DNA of 33,215 nt from Alphaproteobacteria bacterium (GTDB lineage: Bacteria; Pseudomonadota; Alphaproteobacteria; Rhodospirillales; Magnetospirillaceae): assembly GCA_021325215.1 (NCBI GenBank), contig JAJPHO010000134.1, forward strand, positions 1-33,215, in the 5' to 3' direction. Each line of letters opens with the position of its first letter. Position 1 is the stretch's first letter. The translations under genes were made by a program, and so were the position numbers. The notes beneath the pieces were generated by a model. That model saw only the letters and a list, made by a program, of their open reading frames with translations, was not told the DNA's origin and searched no databases. Of the stretch, positions 25,893 to 33,215 are shown one piece after another.

Positions 25893-26778
25893 GCGCCTCG
25901 CTGCGCTCCTCCAGCGCCATCACCACGGCGGCCATGTCGGCCTGGCCGTGCCCGAGTTCCAGGGTCTCGCGGTAAAGGTCGCGGCAGACCTCCATCAAGG
26001 GTGCGGCGACGCCGCTCTGCCGCGCCGCTTCGGCGATCAGGCTGGTATTCTTGAAGACGTCGGCGATGCCGGCCTGCATCGAGAAATCGCGCTCGACCAG
26101 CTTGGGCAGTTTGACGCGGGTGATGCCGCTGGCCATCTGCCCGCCATTCAGCACCGTCGCCAATTGATCGAGGTCGAGCCCGTTGCGGCGGGCGAAATTG
26201 ACGGATTCGGCCAGGCCGGTCGCCGTCGCCAGCAGCAGGATGTTGACCGCCAGCTTCATGGTCAGGGCCTTCGGTACCTCGCCGCAGACGATGCTGTCGC
26301 GGCACATCGGCTTCAGCAGATCGCGGATGCCGCCGACCGCATGGGGCTCGCCGGCCAGCATGGCGACCAGCTGGCCGTCCTCGGCGGGCTTGCGCGAGCC
26401 GGATACCGGCGCTTCGACATAAGACCCGCCGGCGGCCCGGATGTCGGTTTCCAGAGCCTTGGAAAAGGCTGGAGCGAAGGTGCCCATCTGCACGACGATG
26501 CCGTCCCTCACCCGCGCGGCGAACTCCGGACCGCCTCGGTCCAGTACACCGTTTATCGCGTCTTCGGTGGTCAGCATCAGGATCACCGTACGCGCCCGGG
26601 CGAAGACCTCGCCCGGGTCGCCGGCAACCTGGGCCCCTTCCCTGACGAGAGGCTCGGCCTTGCCGGGCGAGCGGTTCCAGACGATGAGCGGCGTGCCGGC
26701 GCGGGCCAAATTGAGCGCCATGGCGCCGCCCATGGAACCGAGTCCGATGAAACCCACAGTCTCCGCCACGCCGCTCAT
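25879..26778 (-). CDS. 3-Hydroxyisobutyrate dehydrogenase-family NAD(P)-dependent oxidoreductase
   Basis: This cytoplasmic beta-hydroxyacid dehydrogenase has 299 residues, a normal length. The N-terminal dinucleotide fold is GFIGLGSMGGAMALNLA (9-25). The substrate motif VEAPVSGS is at 121-128, and the catalytic lysine is Lys175 in TMKLAVNILL. The C-terminal all-alpha domain includes KLPKLVERDFSMQAGIADVFKNT, where the family often has F.....KDL..A. GLYR/HIBADH-type enzymes reduce small semialdehydes or oxidise hydroxyacids; substrate unknown. AAAGGA lies before the ATG. It follows the HD-domain gene by 19 bp and is probably co-transcribed with it. Confidence 0.9.
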   Translation of the reverse strand: MSGVAETVGFIGLGSMGGAMALNLARAGTPLIVWNRSPGKAEPLVREGAQVAGDPGEVFARARTVILMLTTEDAINGVLDRGGPEFAARVRDGIVVQMGTFAPAFSKALETDIRAAGGSYVEAPVSGSRKPAEDGQLVAMLAGEPHAVGGIRDLLKPMCRDSIVCGEVPKALTMKLAVNILLLATATGLAESVNFARRNGLDLDQLATVLNGGQMASGITRVKLPKLVERDFSMQAGIADVFKNTSLIAEAARQSGVAAPLMEVCRDLYRETLELGHGQADMAAVVMALEERSEALSPA

Positions 26779-26797
26779 GCCCGATCCTTTCGAACGC

Positions 26798-27445
26798 TCA
26801 CCCGTGCCAGTGCGAGCCGCGGATGACGCTGCAGAAGTTGCCCCTGTGGAAGTGGGGCTCCTTGTCGGCGATTACATCGGCTTTGACATTCCCGAAGGTG
26901 GTATCAGGCTTGTGCTTTATGCCGTTGTAAAAGGCCTGGATGATGTCCTCCTTGAAATGCGGCGTACGGGGAAAAGCCGCCACCACCGCCTCGCGGACAT
27001 CGTCCGGATATTGGTCATAGGTCAGGCCCAGCACATCCATCTCGACACCCGCCGTGGTCAGGGCGATGACCGGATGCATGAATTCGGGAACGCCGGGGGT
27101 GGTGTGCAGGGCGATGGCGGTCCACACGGTGTCCATATCCGCCTGCGAAATGCCGCGGCTCTTCAGGAACTCGCGGGACGCATTGGCGCCGTCGACCTCG
27201 AAGCGCAGATGGTCGCTGCTGTGCGAGTCCATCAGCCCGACATCGTGGAACATGGTGGCGGCGTAAAGCAGCTCGGGATCGTAGGTCAGGCCGCGCTGGA
27301 GGCCGGCCAAGGCGCCGAAGAAATAGACGCGGCTGGAATGGTTGAACAGCAGGTCGGTCTCGGTGTCGCGGACGAATTCGGCGATCTCGCGGGCGAGCTT
27401 GCTGTCGGGGATGGCGACGCCGCCGATGGAACGGGAAATGCCCAT
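26798..27445 (-). CDS. HD-domain protein, cyanamide-hydratase-like
   Basis: This 215-residue cytoplasmic metal-dependent HD-superfamily protein has His36 in NHSSRVYFFG and the His67-Asp68 pair in YAATMFHDVGL. The HSxRVYxFG pattern and small single-domain architecture resemble the fungal-type cyanamide hydratase family (TIGR03401-like) rather than HD-GYP or nucleotidases. The C-terminus HFHRGNFCSVIRGSHWHG is unusually His-rich. ATG at 27445 is chosen because AGGAG lies 6 nt upstream; a longer frame without a ribosome site is rejected. It is divergent from a GlxA/AraC regulator and upstream of a dehydrogenase. Actual substrate unknown. Confidence 0.78.
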   Translation of the reverse strand: MGISRSIGGVAIPDSKLAREIAEFVRDTETDLLFNHSSRVYFFGALAGLQRGLTYDPELLYAATMFHDVGLMDSHSSDHLRFEVDGANASREFLKSRGISQADMDTVWTAIALHTTPGVPEFMHPVIALTTAGVEMDVLGLTYDQYPDDVREAVVAAFPRTPHFKEDIIQAFYNGIKHKPDTTFGNVKADVIADKEPHFHRGNFCSVIRGSHWHG

Positions 27446-27615
27446 GAAAATCTCCTGTGGCCGGTTGCGCCGGACCATCAGGTGCCGGCCTCCATTGTAT
27501 GCGCCTCGCCGCCTTTTCGCGGCAATGCGGGCCACGCCGCAGATCCTGCCAACCGCCCCCGAATTTCTGCCGGACCACCCTTGCGCCCCGTCTATCGAGT
27601 TGGAATAGTGAGGAA
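27446..27615. promoter_or_regulatory. Divergent regulatory spacer of the HD-protein and GlxA-type regulator genes
   Basis: On the minus strand TACAAT (27494-27499) is a 5/6 match to a -10 element for the HD gene, with no good -35. Just upstream is the inverted repeat GCCGC-N6-GCGGC (27508-27523). GCCGGACCA occurs at 27469-27477 and again exactly 100 bp away at 27569-27577. These could be binding sites of the divergent AraC-type regulator. Confidence 0.4.
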
Positions 27616-28581
27616 ATGGAACGACGCTCTATCGCCATCGTGATCCATGACGGCGTACAGGCGCTCGACGTCGCGGGGCCCCTCGACGTCTTCGCCGAAG
27701 CCAATGGGTTCGTCGCGGAAGGTGACCGCTACAACATCACGGTGATCGGCCCGCGGGCACAGCCGCTGCGCTCGTCGAACGGCATGAGCCTGATGCCCGA
27801 TCTCTCCTTCGACCAGGCCGCGACGATCTTTCACACCGCGCTGGTGGCCGGCGGCCCGGACCTGCCGACCCGGCCGGGCGATCCGGCGACCAGCGACTGG
27901 CTGTGCAACTGGGGCACCAAGGCGCAGCGCTATGGATCGATCTGTACAGGCGCTTTTTCACTGGGACATGCGGGATTGCTGGATGACCGCCATGTCACCA
28001 CCCATTGGCAGAACGCCCATCAATTGGCGGCTTTGTTCCCCAAGGCGCTGGTCGAGCATGACCGCATCTATCTGCGCGACGGATCACTGGTGACGTCGGC
28101 CGGCGTGACGGCCGGCATCGATCTCGCCCTCGCCCTGGTCGCCGAGGATCACGGCGCGCCGATCGCCTTGTCCTGCGCCAAGCGGCTGGTGGTCGCCGCG
28201 CAGCGCCAGGGCGGGCAGTCGCAATTCAGCCCCTATCTGCTGCCGCCCGCCGAGCCGGACTCGCCGCTCGCCAAGGTGCAGGCTTATGTGATGGGCAATC
28301 CCGGCGAGGCCTATCCCGTCGAGCGGCTGGCGCAGATCGCCGGGACCAGCGCGCGCAGCATCGCCCGGCTGTTCACCGGCGAGCTGGGCGTGACCCCGCA
28401 TGACTTTGTGGAAAGCGTCCGCATCGACCGGGCCCGCAACCTGCTGGAGGGCACGGACGGGCCGCTGAAAGCCATTGCCTATGAATGCGGGTTCGGCGGC
28501 GCGGAACAGATGCGTGTGGTGTTCCAGCGCCGCCTGGGTGTCAGCCCGGCTCAGTACCGGGCCAGTTTCAAGCGGCTTTGA
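27616..28581 (+). CDS. GlxA-family transcriptional regulator (DJ-1/PfpI domain plus AraC-type HTH)
   Basis: This is a 321-residue regulator with an N-terminal DJ-1/PfpI-like ligand domain (about 1-190) and a C-terminal AraC double helix-turn-helix (about 225-318). The N-terminus [25 protein letters not shown] is typical. The nucleophile-elbow position keeps a Cys in [24 protein letters not shown]. The HTH part includes [43 protein letters not shown] and [32 protein letters not shown] at 27616 follows GAGG at short spacing (2 nt). It is likely a local regulator of the divergent HD/dehydrogenase pair. Its 3' end overlaps the convergent chemoreceptor gene by 14 bp. Confidence 0.91.
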   Translation: MERRSIAIVIHDGVQALDVAGPLDVFAEANGFVAEGDRYNITVIGPRAQPLRSSNGMSLMPDLSFDQAATIFHTALVAGGPDLPTRPGDPATSDWLCNWGTKAQRYGSICTGAFSLGHAGLLDDRHVTTHWQNAHQLAALFPKALVEHDRIYLRDGSLVTSAGVTAGIDLALALVAEDHGAPIALSCAKRLVVAAQRQGGQSQFSPYLLPPAEPDSPLAKVQAYVMGNPGEAYPVERLAQIAGTSARSIARLFTGELGVTPHDFVESVRIDRARNLLEGTDGPLKAIAYECGFGGAEQMRVVFQRRLGVSPAQYRASFKRL

Positions 28582-30256
28582 TTCCGAGCAGGAAGGCATC
28601 GACTTCCTGACGCAGGGTCTCGGCGTCGGCGCTCAGGCTGGTCGAGGCGCCCAGCACCTCGGTCGAGGCCAGCTTGACCTTGGCGCCGCCCTCGGCGACT
28701 TCGACGATGCTGGAGGTGACCTCGGCGGTACCCTGCGCCGCCTGCTGGACATTGCGGGCGATCTCGCCGGTGGCGGCATTCTGCTCGTCGACGGCGGCGG
28801 CGATGCCGGTCGAGATCTCGGCGATGCGGGAAATGGTCTTGCCGATCGCCTTGACCGCCTCGACCGACTGCGAGGTCGCGGCCTGCATCTCGACCACCTT
28901 GCTGCTGATCTCTTCGGTGGCCCGCGCCGTCTGGTTGGCCAGGGTCTTGACCTCCGAGGCGACGACCGCGAAGCCCTTGCCCGCTTCGCCGGCGCGCGCC
29001 GCTTCGATGGTGGCGTTCAAGGCCAGGAGATTGGTCTGGCTGGCGATGTCGTTGATCAGCTGCACCACGTCGCCGATCCTGGCCGCGGCTTCGCTGAGGC
29101 TGGCGATCTGCGCGTCGGTGGCTTCGGCCTGGCGGGTGGCCTGGTCGGCGAAGCTGGCGGATTCGGACACCTGGCGGCCGATCTCATTGATCGAGGCGGC
29201 CAGTTCCTCGGCGGCCGACGCGACGGTCTGCACATTGGTCGAGGCCTGCTCGGCGGCGGCGGCGACCACGGTGACCTGCGCGTTGGTGGTCTCGGCGGTT
29301 TCCGACATCGAGCGGGCGGTGACGTCGAGGGTCGAGGTCGAGCTGGTGACGGTCTGGATCACCGACGAAATGGTCTGGTCGAACCTGCCGACCAGCGCAT
29401 CGACGGCGCGGCCGCGGGCCAGGCGGGCTTCCTGTTCGGCGGCTTGTTCGGCGCGCAGGCGCTCGGCTTCCGCCATATTGTCCTTGAACACCTGCAGCGC
29501 GGCGGCCATGGCGCCGATCTCGTCGCGGCGGCCGGCCTCGGCGATGGTCACCGACAGCTCATGCTCGGCCAGGCGGCGCATGGTGGCGGTAATCGAACCG
29601 ATCGGCGCGACCACGGTGCGCGCCATGACCAGGAAGGACACGAGTGCCGCGATCAGCGCCACGGCGGAACAGACGATGATGGTGATGACCGCCATGCGGT
29701 AATTGCCGTGCGCGACCTCCATGCTGGCGTCGGCGCCCTTCTGGTTGACGGCGATCAGATTGTCGGCGGCCTTCATCAACGGCAGATAGATAGTCTGGTT
29801 GGCCAGATAGCTCTTCTCCGAGGCGTTCTTGTCCAGGGTCTTGGCCAGATTGATGGTGTTGACCACCGCCGCGCGGTAGCGGTTGACCTCGTCGGCCATG
29901 GTCTGGATGGCGGCGCGGTCCTCGTCATTGTCGACCAGATCGCGCTGGTAATGGGCGATGTTGTCGAGCGTCTGCTTCTCGAGGCCCGCATAGATCTTCA
30001 TGCCCTCTTCGAAGGCTTCCTGGCTGTCGGTCATGCCGATGCGGGCCTCGGAGGCGCGCATGCGCACCACATAGGTCTGGATCGACGCGGCGACACGGAC
30101 GCTGGGCAGCCAGTTATGGCCGATATTCTCGGTCTCGCGATTGGTGGAGGACAGCAGGAAGAAGCTCAGCACGCCCAGTATCAGAACCAGGCTGGCCAAG
30201 CCCCCCAAAATGACCGCGGACTTGCTGCGGATCGTCCAATCACTGAGAACCGACAT
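28568..30256 (-). CDS. Methyl-accepting chemotaxis protein, tandem paralog 1
   Basis: This inner-membrane chemoreceptor has 562 residues. TM1 is at about 12-35 ([25 protein letters not shown]). The helical periplasmic sensor spans about 36-188 and TM2 about 190-212. HAMP follows (ending [27 protein letters not shown]), then the MA domain with the hairpin tip [31 protein letters not shown]. No C-terminal methylation-enzyme tether is seen. GGAGG lies 4 nt before the ATG at 30256. It is the same length as the neighbour at 30352-32040 and aligns without visible gaps, including [22 protein letters not shown] and [13 protein letters not shown], so the two are a tandem duplication with diverged sensor regions. 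Ligand unknown. Confidence 0.94.
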   Translation of the reverse strand: MSVLSDWTIRSKSAVILGGLASLVLILGVLSFFLLSSTNRETENIGHNWLPSVRVAASIQTYVVRMRASEARIGMTDSQEAFEEGMKIYAGLEKQTLDNIAHYQRDLVDNDEDRAAIQTMADEVNRYRAAVVNTINLAKTLDKNASEKSYLANQTIYLPLMKAADNLIAVNQKGADASMEVAHGNYRMAVITIIVCSAVALIAALVSFLVMARTVVAPIGSITATMRRLAEHELSVTIAEAGRRDEIGAMAAALQVFKDNMAEAERLRAEQAAEQEARLARGRAVDALVGRFDQTISSVIQTVTSSTSTLDVTARSMSETAETTNAQVTVVAAAAEQASTNVQTVASAAEELAASINEIGRQVSESASFADQATRQAEATDAQIASLSEAAARIGDVVQLINDIASQTNLLALNATIEAARAGEAGKGFAVVASEVKTLANQTARATEEISSKVVEMQAATSQSVEAVKAIGKTISRIAEISTGIAAAVDEQNAATGEIARNVQQAAQGTAEVTSSIVEVAEGGAKVKLASTEVLGASTSLSADAETLRQEVDAFLLGIKAA

Positions 30257-30294
30257 AATGCCTCCACACGGAAAGAGCGTGGGTGAAGAAACCC

Positions 30295-30306
30295 GAAAAC
30301 GTTTTC
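30295..30306. promoter_or_regulatory. Perfect 12-bp palindrome upstream of chemoreceptor paralog 1
   Basis: GAAAACGTTTTC is a perfect palindrome 39 bp upstream of the ATG. On the minus strand it lies immediately after TTGACG (30308-30313), so a repressor bound there would cover the promoter spacer. No good -10 is present at the usual distance, which leaves the promoter assignment weak. Confidence 0.4.
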
Positions 30307-30351
30307 TCGTCAAGATCTTAGGCCATCATGGCAGCCATCCGGATTGTATTA

Positions 30352-32040
30352 TCAAGTTGTTTTAATATTCGATAAAAAGCGATCGACCTGAGAGCGCAGG
30401 GATTCGGCGTTTCGGCTGAGCTGTCCGGCCGCCCCGAGCACCTCGCCCGAAGCCCCGCCGACCTCGGCCGCGCCCCGCGCGACATCGATGATTCCGCTGG
30501 AAACTTCGGCGGTGCCGTGGGCCGCCTGCTGGACATTGCGGGCGATCTCGCCGGTGGCGGCATTCTGCTCGTCGACGGCGGCGGCAATGCCGGTCGAGAT
30601 CTCGGCGATGCGCGAGATGGTCGCGCCGATCGCCTTGACCGCCTCGACCGATTGGGCGGTCTTGGCCTGCATCTCGACCACCTTGCTGCTGATCTCTTCT
30701 GTCGCGCGCGCGGTCTGATTGGCCAGGGTCTTCACCTCGCCCGCCACCACGGCGAAACCTTTGCCCGCTTCACCAGCGCGGGCCGCTTCGATGGTGGCGT
30801 TCAGCGCCAGCAGATTGGTCTGGCTGGCGATGTCGTTGATCATCTGCACCACATCGCCGATCCGCGCCGCCGACTCGCTGAGGCTGGCGATCTGCGCGTC
30901 GGTGTCTTCGGCCTGGCGGGTCGCCTCCTCGGCGAAGCTCGCGGATTCCGCGACCTGCCGGCCGATCTCGTTGATCGAGCTGGAGAGCTCTTCGGCAGCG
31001 GCGGCGACCGTCTGGACATTGGTCGAAGCCTCTTCGGCGGCGGAGGACACCATGGTGACGCGGCTGCTTGTATTGTCGGCGGTGGCCGACATCGAGCGCG
31101 CCGTGCTTTCCAGCGAGCTGCTCGACTGGGTCACCGTGCTGATCACCTCGGAGATCGAGCTATCGAATTCCGCCACCAGCTCGTCGACCAGGCGGGCGCG
31201 CTCCAGCCGTCCGGCCTGCTCGGCGGACTGTTCGGCGCGCAGGCGCTCGGCCTCGGCCATATTGTCCTTGAACACCTGAAGCGCCGCGGCCATCTGCCCG
31301 ATCTCGTCGCCGCGCCCGGCTTCGGCGATCACCGCATCCAGGTGCTGCCGGGCCAGCAGCCGCATGGTGGCGGTAATCGAACCGAGCGGCGCCACCACGG
31401 TGCGCGCCATGACCAGATAAGACAGCAGCGCCAGGACCAGCGAAACGCCGGCGCAAACGATGATGACGGTGACGGCCTCGCGGTAATTTTTCCGCGCCCG
31501 TTCCACCGAGACGTCGGCGCCGCGCTGATTGACCTCGATCACCTTCTCCGCCGCCGTCATCACCGGCTGATAGATCTTCTGATTACCGAGATAGCTTTTC
31601 TCCGCGGCGTTCTTATCCAGGGTCTTGGCCAGGGCGGCGGTGGCGGCCGCCGCCTCGCGATATTTGGCCAGTTCGGCTTCGACGGCGAGAATGGCCTGGC
31701 GGTCTTCCTCATTGGCGATCAGCTCGCGCTTATAGCGGTCGATCTGTTCCTGCACCGACGTCTCGAAGGGAGTGAAGACCTTGAGGCCCTGTTGGTAGCT
31801 CTCCGCCGAATCGCTCATCGAGACCCGCGCCTCGGCGGCGCGCATGCGGACCACGGTGGTGCGGATCTCGCCGGCCACCCGAAGGCTGGGCATCCAGTTC
31901 ACGGCCAGTTCCTCGGTCTGCCGATTGGTCGAGGACAGCAGGAAAAAGCTGATCAGACCCAGCAGCAGCACAAGGCCGGACAGAAGCCCGAGAGTGACTG
32001 CGGATTTGCTCTTGATGGACCAGTCGCTGAGAGTGCTCAT
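30352..32040 (-). CDS. Methyl-accepting chemotaxis protein, tandem paralog 2
   Basis: This 562-residue chemoreceptor has the same layout as its downstream paralog: TM1 about 12-35, helical periplasmic sensor about 36-188, TM2 about 190-212, HAMP, then the MA domain with hairpin [58 protein letters not shown]. The MA halves of the two proteins are nearly identical, while the sensor regions differ strongly (for example [25 protein letters not shown] here). ATG at 32040 has GGGGGA 6 nt upstream; the in-frame TTG two codons earlier is less likely. A 95-bp spacer separates the paralogs. It is divergent from the CD-NTase-like gene. Confidence 0.94.
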   Translation of the reverse strand: MSTLSDWSIKSKSAVTLGLLSGLVLLLGLISFFLLSSTNRQTEELAVNWMPSLRVAGEIRTTVVRMRAAEARVSMSDSAESYQQGLKVFTPFETSVQEQIDRYKRELIANEEDRQAILAVEAELAKYREAAAATAALAKTLDKNAAEKSYLGNQKIYQPVMTAAEKVIEVNQRGADVSVERARKNYREAVTVIIVCAGVSLVLALLSYLVMARTVVAPLGSITATMRLLARQHLDAVIAEAGRGDEIGQMAAALQVFKDNMAEAERLRAEQSAEQAGRLERARLVDELVAEFDSSISEVISTVTQSSSSLESTARSMSATADNTSSRVTMVSSAAEEASTNVQTVAAAAEELSSSINEIGRQVAESASFAEEATRQAEDTDAQIASLSESAARIGDVVQMINDIASQTNLLALNATIEAARAGEAGKGFAVVAGEVKTLANQTARATEEISSKVVEMQAKTAQSVEAVKAIGATISRIAEISTGIAAAVDEQNAATGEIARNVQQAAHGTAEVSSGIIDVARGAAEVGGASGEVLGAAGQLSRNAESLRSQVDRFLSNIKTT

Positions 32041-32055
32041 CGTCAATCCCCCCGT

Positions 32056-32085
32056 TTGACGTTAACAATTTTCCCGGCTTGTAAA
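32056..32085 (+). promoter_or_regulatory. Predicted sigma-70-type promoter of the CD-NTase-like gene
   Basis: TTGACG (32056-32061, 5/6) and TGTAAA (32080-32085, 4/6) are 18 nt apart. Transcription would start near 32092, 47 nt before the ATG. The sequence is AT-richer than its surroundings. Confidence 0.5.
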
Positions 32086-32138
32086 TGGTCGATAAACATC
32101 CGCTCGACCAAGCATATCCGCTGCGATAGTCTCCCGCG

Positions 32139-32963
32139 ATGTCCGATCCCCGTTTCGACCGTTTCATCGATTACATCCTGCTCACGCCGGACGAATTGCT
32201 GCTGGCCCGCAAGGCCGCGCAGAACGTTGCCGGCGTGCTGCGCGCCGCGCTGCAGCCGGGTGTCGATGAACGCGCCGACAATATGGTGATCGGCAGCGTC
32301 GGCAAGCGCACGGCGATCCGCCCCCTCTCGGCGGTCGACCTGGTCTATCTGCTGCGCGACCAGCGGCTGGTGGCCGACGGGCTCGGCCGCATCGAGCGCA
32401 TCATCCGCCAGGGCATGCCCGGCATCGTTCCGATCCCGGTGAGCTATGGACTGGCGGTCCCGCTCGAGGATTTTACCGTGATGGTGCAAATCGGCAAAGA
32501 GAGACCGGGCGGATTCGCCTTCTGGTCCGATTGCGGTTTCGTCGACAGCCATCCCGCCGCCGAGATCACGGCGCTGCGCTTATCGGACAGCATGACCGGC
32601 GGCCGCACCACCCGCCTGCTGATTTTGCTCAAAGCCTGGCGCCAGGCCGAGGGGGTGCCGCTGCCCTCTTTCGCCATCGAGATCCTGGCCCGCGAATTCA
32701 TGGCCGATCACGGCGGCGAGGAATGGCAGGACATCCTGACCGATTTCTTCGCCTGGATACGCCAGGCCGACTTCACCGCCATCCCGCGCCCGGGCAGCGG
32801 CGCTCCGCTGGAACTGAGCGATTCCTCCTGGCGCAAATATGCCGAAACCGCCTATTGGCGATGTGTGCTGGCCAAGCGCCTTGCCAATGAAGGCGACGCG
32901 CTGGCGGAATTATTGGAATGGCAACGCCTGCTGGGGCCGGCTTTCGGCCATGGCGAGGAATAG
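32139..32963 (+). CDS. CD-NTase/OAS-like nucleotidyltransferase-fold protein with degenerate active site
   Basis: This 274-residue cytoplasmic protein resembles the Pol-beta-type nucleotidyltransferases of the CD-NTase/OAS group, which make cyclic or linear oligonucleotide signals. The core GS motif is present as Gly52-Ser53 in IGSVGKRTAIRPLSAVDLVYLL, but the usual SDVDL reads Ser64-Ala65-Val66-Asp67, so the first catalytic Asp is Ala. The expected third Asp (FxVDxxPA) appears as FTVMVQIG (112-119), with Met115. The second half fits the OAS-like helical domain: DSHPAAEITALRLSDSMTGG then RLLILLKAWRQAEGVPLPSFAIEILAREF. A scaffold or binding role is likelier than catalysis. No ribosome site is obvious, and no effector or CBASS partner gene is seen before the window ends. 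Confidence 0.6.
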   Translation: MSDPRFDRFIDYILLTPDELLLARKAAQNVAGVLRAALQPGVDERADNMVIGSVGKRTAIRPLSAVDLVYLLRDQRLVADGLGRIERIIRQGMPGIVPIPVSYGLAVPLEDFTVMVQIGKERPGGFAFWSDCGFVDSHPAAEITALRLSDSMTGGRTTRLLILLKAWRQAEGVPLPSFAIEILAREFMADHGGEEWQDILTDFFAWIRQADFTAIPRPGSGAPLELSDSSWRKYAETAYWRCVLAKRLANEGDALAELLEWQRLLGPAFGHGEE

Positions 32964-33215
32964 CGCCGATCTTGCATCTGGTTGCTCTGCAACGACGCAA
33001 ACCTAGAGTCCTATTGACGCATCGCCTCCGGCTCAGCGGTTTCGCCGGACGACCGGCGCGGCGCCAGTCGGCGCCGTGAGCAGTCTGCGATTCTGATGGA
33101 TCGCAAACCGCTCTAGGAGCTGTGGACTCTTGGGGGATTCCCAAAGAGCGGGAAAAATGATTCAAGACTGCTTTTGGAGAGGCAGTCTTGGGCGTTTTGG
33201 ATCGACTTGTGCTGA
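32964..33215. other. Intergenic stretch rich in short inverted repeats; possible mobile-element end
   Basis: No complete gene is seen. Perfect inverted repeats lie at 32981-32993 (GTTGC, TCT, GCAAC), 33060-33075 (GGCGCC, AGTC, GGCGCC), 33086-33105 (TGCGAT, 8 nt, ATCGCA) and 33163-33190 (CAAGACTGC, 10 nt, GCAGTCTTG); 33127-33148 is an imperfect one with a one-base bulge. The first could end transcription of the CD-NTase-like gene, though no U-run follows. An ATG at 33157 opens a frame that runs off the window end after about 19 codons; it is too short to identify. The dense repeats resemble the terminal region of an insertion sequence. Confidence 0.35.

Noticed and set aside
28568-32040. A mobile repeat or composite transposon formed by the two chemoreceptor genes
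   Set aside because: The similarity is confined to coding sequence and matches paralogous receptors; no terminal repeats or transposase are present.
28475-32289. Long plus-strand open frames antisense to the two chemoreceptors
   Set aside because: Repeated Gly/Asp/His-rich text mirrors the chemoreceptor coding sequence, and similarity between the two frames comes only from the paralogy of the real genes.
32139-33215. A CBASS antiphage operon at the right end
   Set aside because: The CD-NTase-like protein lacks key catalytic residues and no effector, ubiquitin-like or HORMA/TRIP13 partner is visible in the remaining 250 bases.

Overview
This window looks like a chromosomal segment of a high-GC, metabolically versatile alphaproteobacterium, most likely a Rhodospirillales-type organism. 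That placement is inferred from GC-rich third positions, an rquA gene, a selenocysteine formate dehydrogenase, several chemoreceptors and a cobalamin salvage operon; no rRNA or other phylogenetic marker is present. Coding density is very high: no gene-free stretch exceeds 300 bases, and all four convergent gene pairs either overlap at their 3' ends or lie 4 bp apart.

Region 1 (1-8.9 kb) is a selenium/formate block. On the minus strand a Tat-exported, FdnG/FdoG-type formate dehydrogenase is encoded as fdhA-fdhB-fdhC(gamma)-fdhE, tightly packed with abutting or 4-bp overlapping junctions. fdhA is interrupted by an in-frame UGA (8149-8151) in exactly the Sec context of E. coli FdnG, with a SECIS-like hairpin 14 nt downstream, so it is one selenoprotein gene and not two ORFs. 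selD (selenophosphate synthetase, Cys form) lies at the left end. Between them on the plus strand sit an ArsP/UPF0718-type permease with a CTCC motif and an orphan periplasmic binding protein.

Region 2 (8.9-12.7 kb) holds an orphan TupA-like ATP-grasp protein, an aldo/keto reductase and a chemoreceptor.

Region 3 (12.75-18.35 kb) is the most striking part: a five-gene QFR/quinone operon (frdA, frdB, frdC, frdD, rquA), with four overlapping junctions, preceded by a CitT-type dicarboxylate transporter. A near-perfect FNR/FixK box (TTGAT-N4-GTCAA) and a hairpin at the likely mRNA 5' end lie in front. RquA converts ubiquinone to rhodoquinone, the low-potential quinone suited to fumarate reduction, so one transcript would encode substrate exchange, the reductase and the enzyme that makes its electron donor. 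Together with region 1 this suggests formate-to-fumarate respiration.

Region 4 (18.35-20.3 kb, minus) has a periplasmic catalase-like peroxidase and an RhtA-type exporter. Region 5 (20.37-25.9 kb) is a cobalamin-riboswitch-controlled B12 uptake and salvage operon: btuB-like TonB receptor, binding protein, permease, ATPase and cbiZ. Region 6 (25.9-28.6 kb) has a 3-hydroxyisobutyrate-dehydrogenase-family enzyme and a cyanamide-hydratase-like HD protein, divergent from a GlxA/AraC regulator. Region 7 (28.6-33.2 kb) has two tandem paralogous chemoreceptors of identical length, then a solitary CD-NTase-like protein that appears to have lost two of its three catalytic acidic residues. The last 250 bases hold a cluster of short inverted repeats that may mark a mobile-element end.
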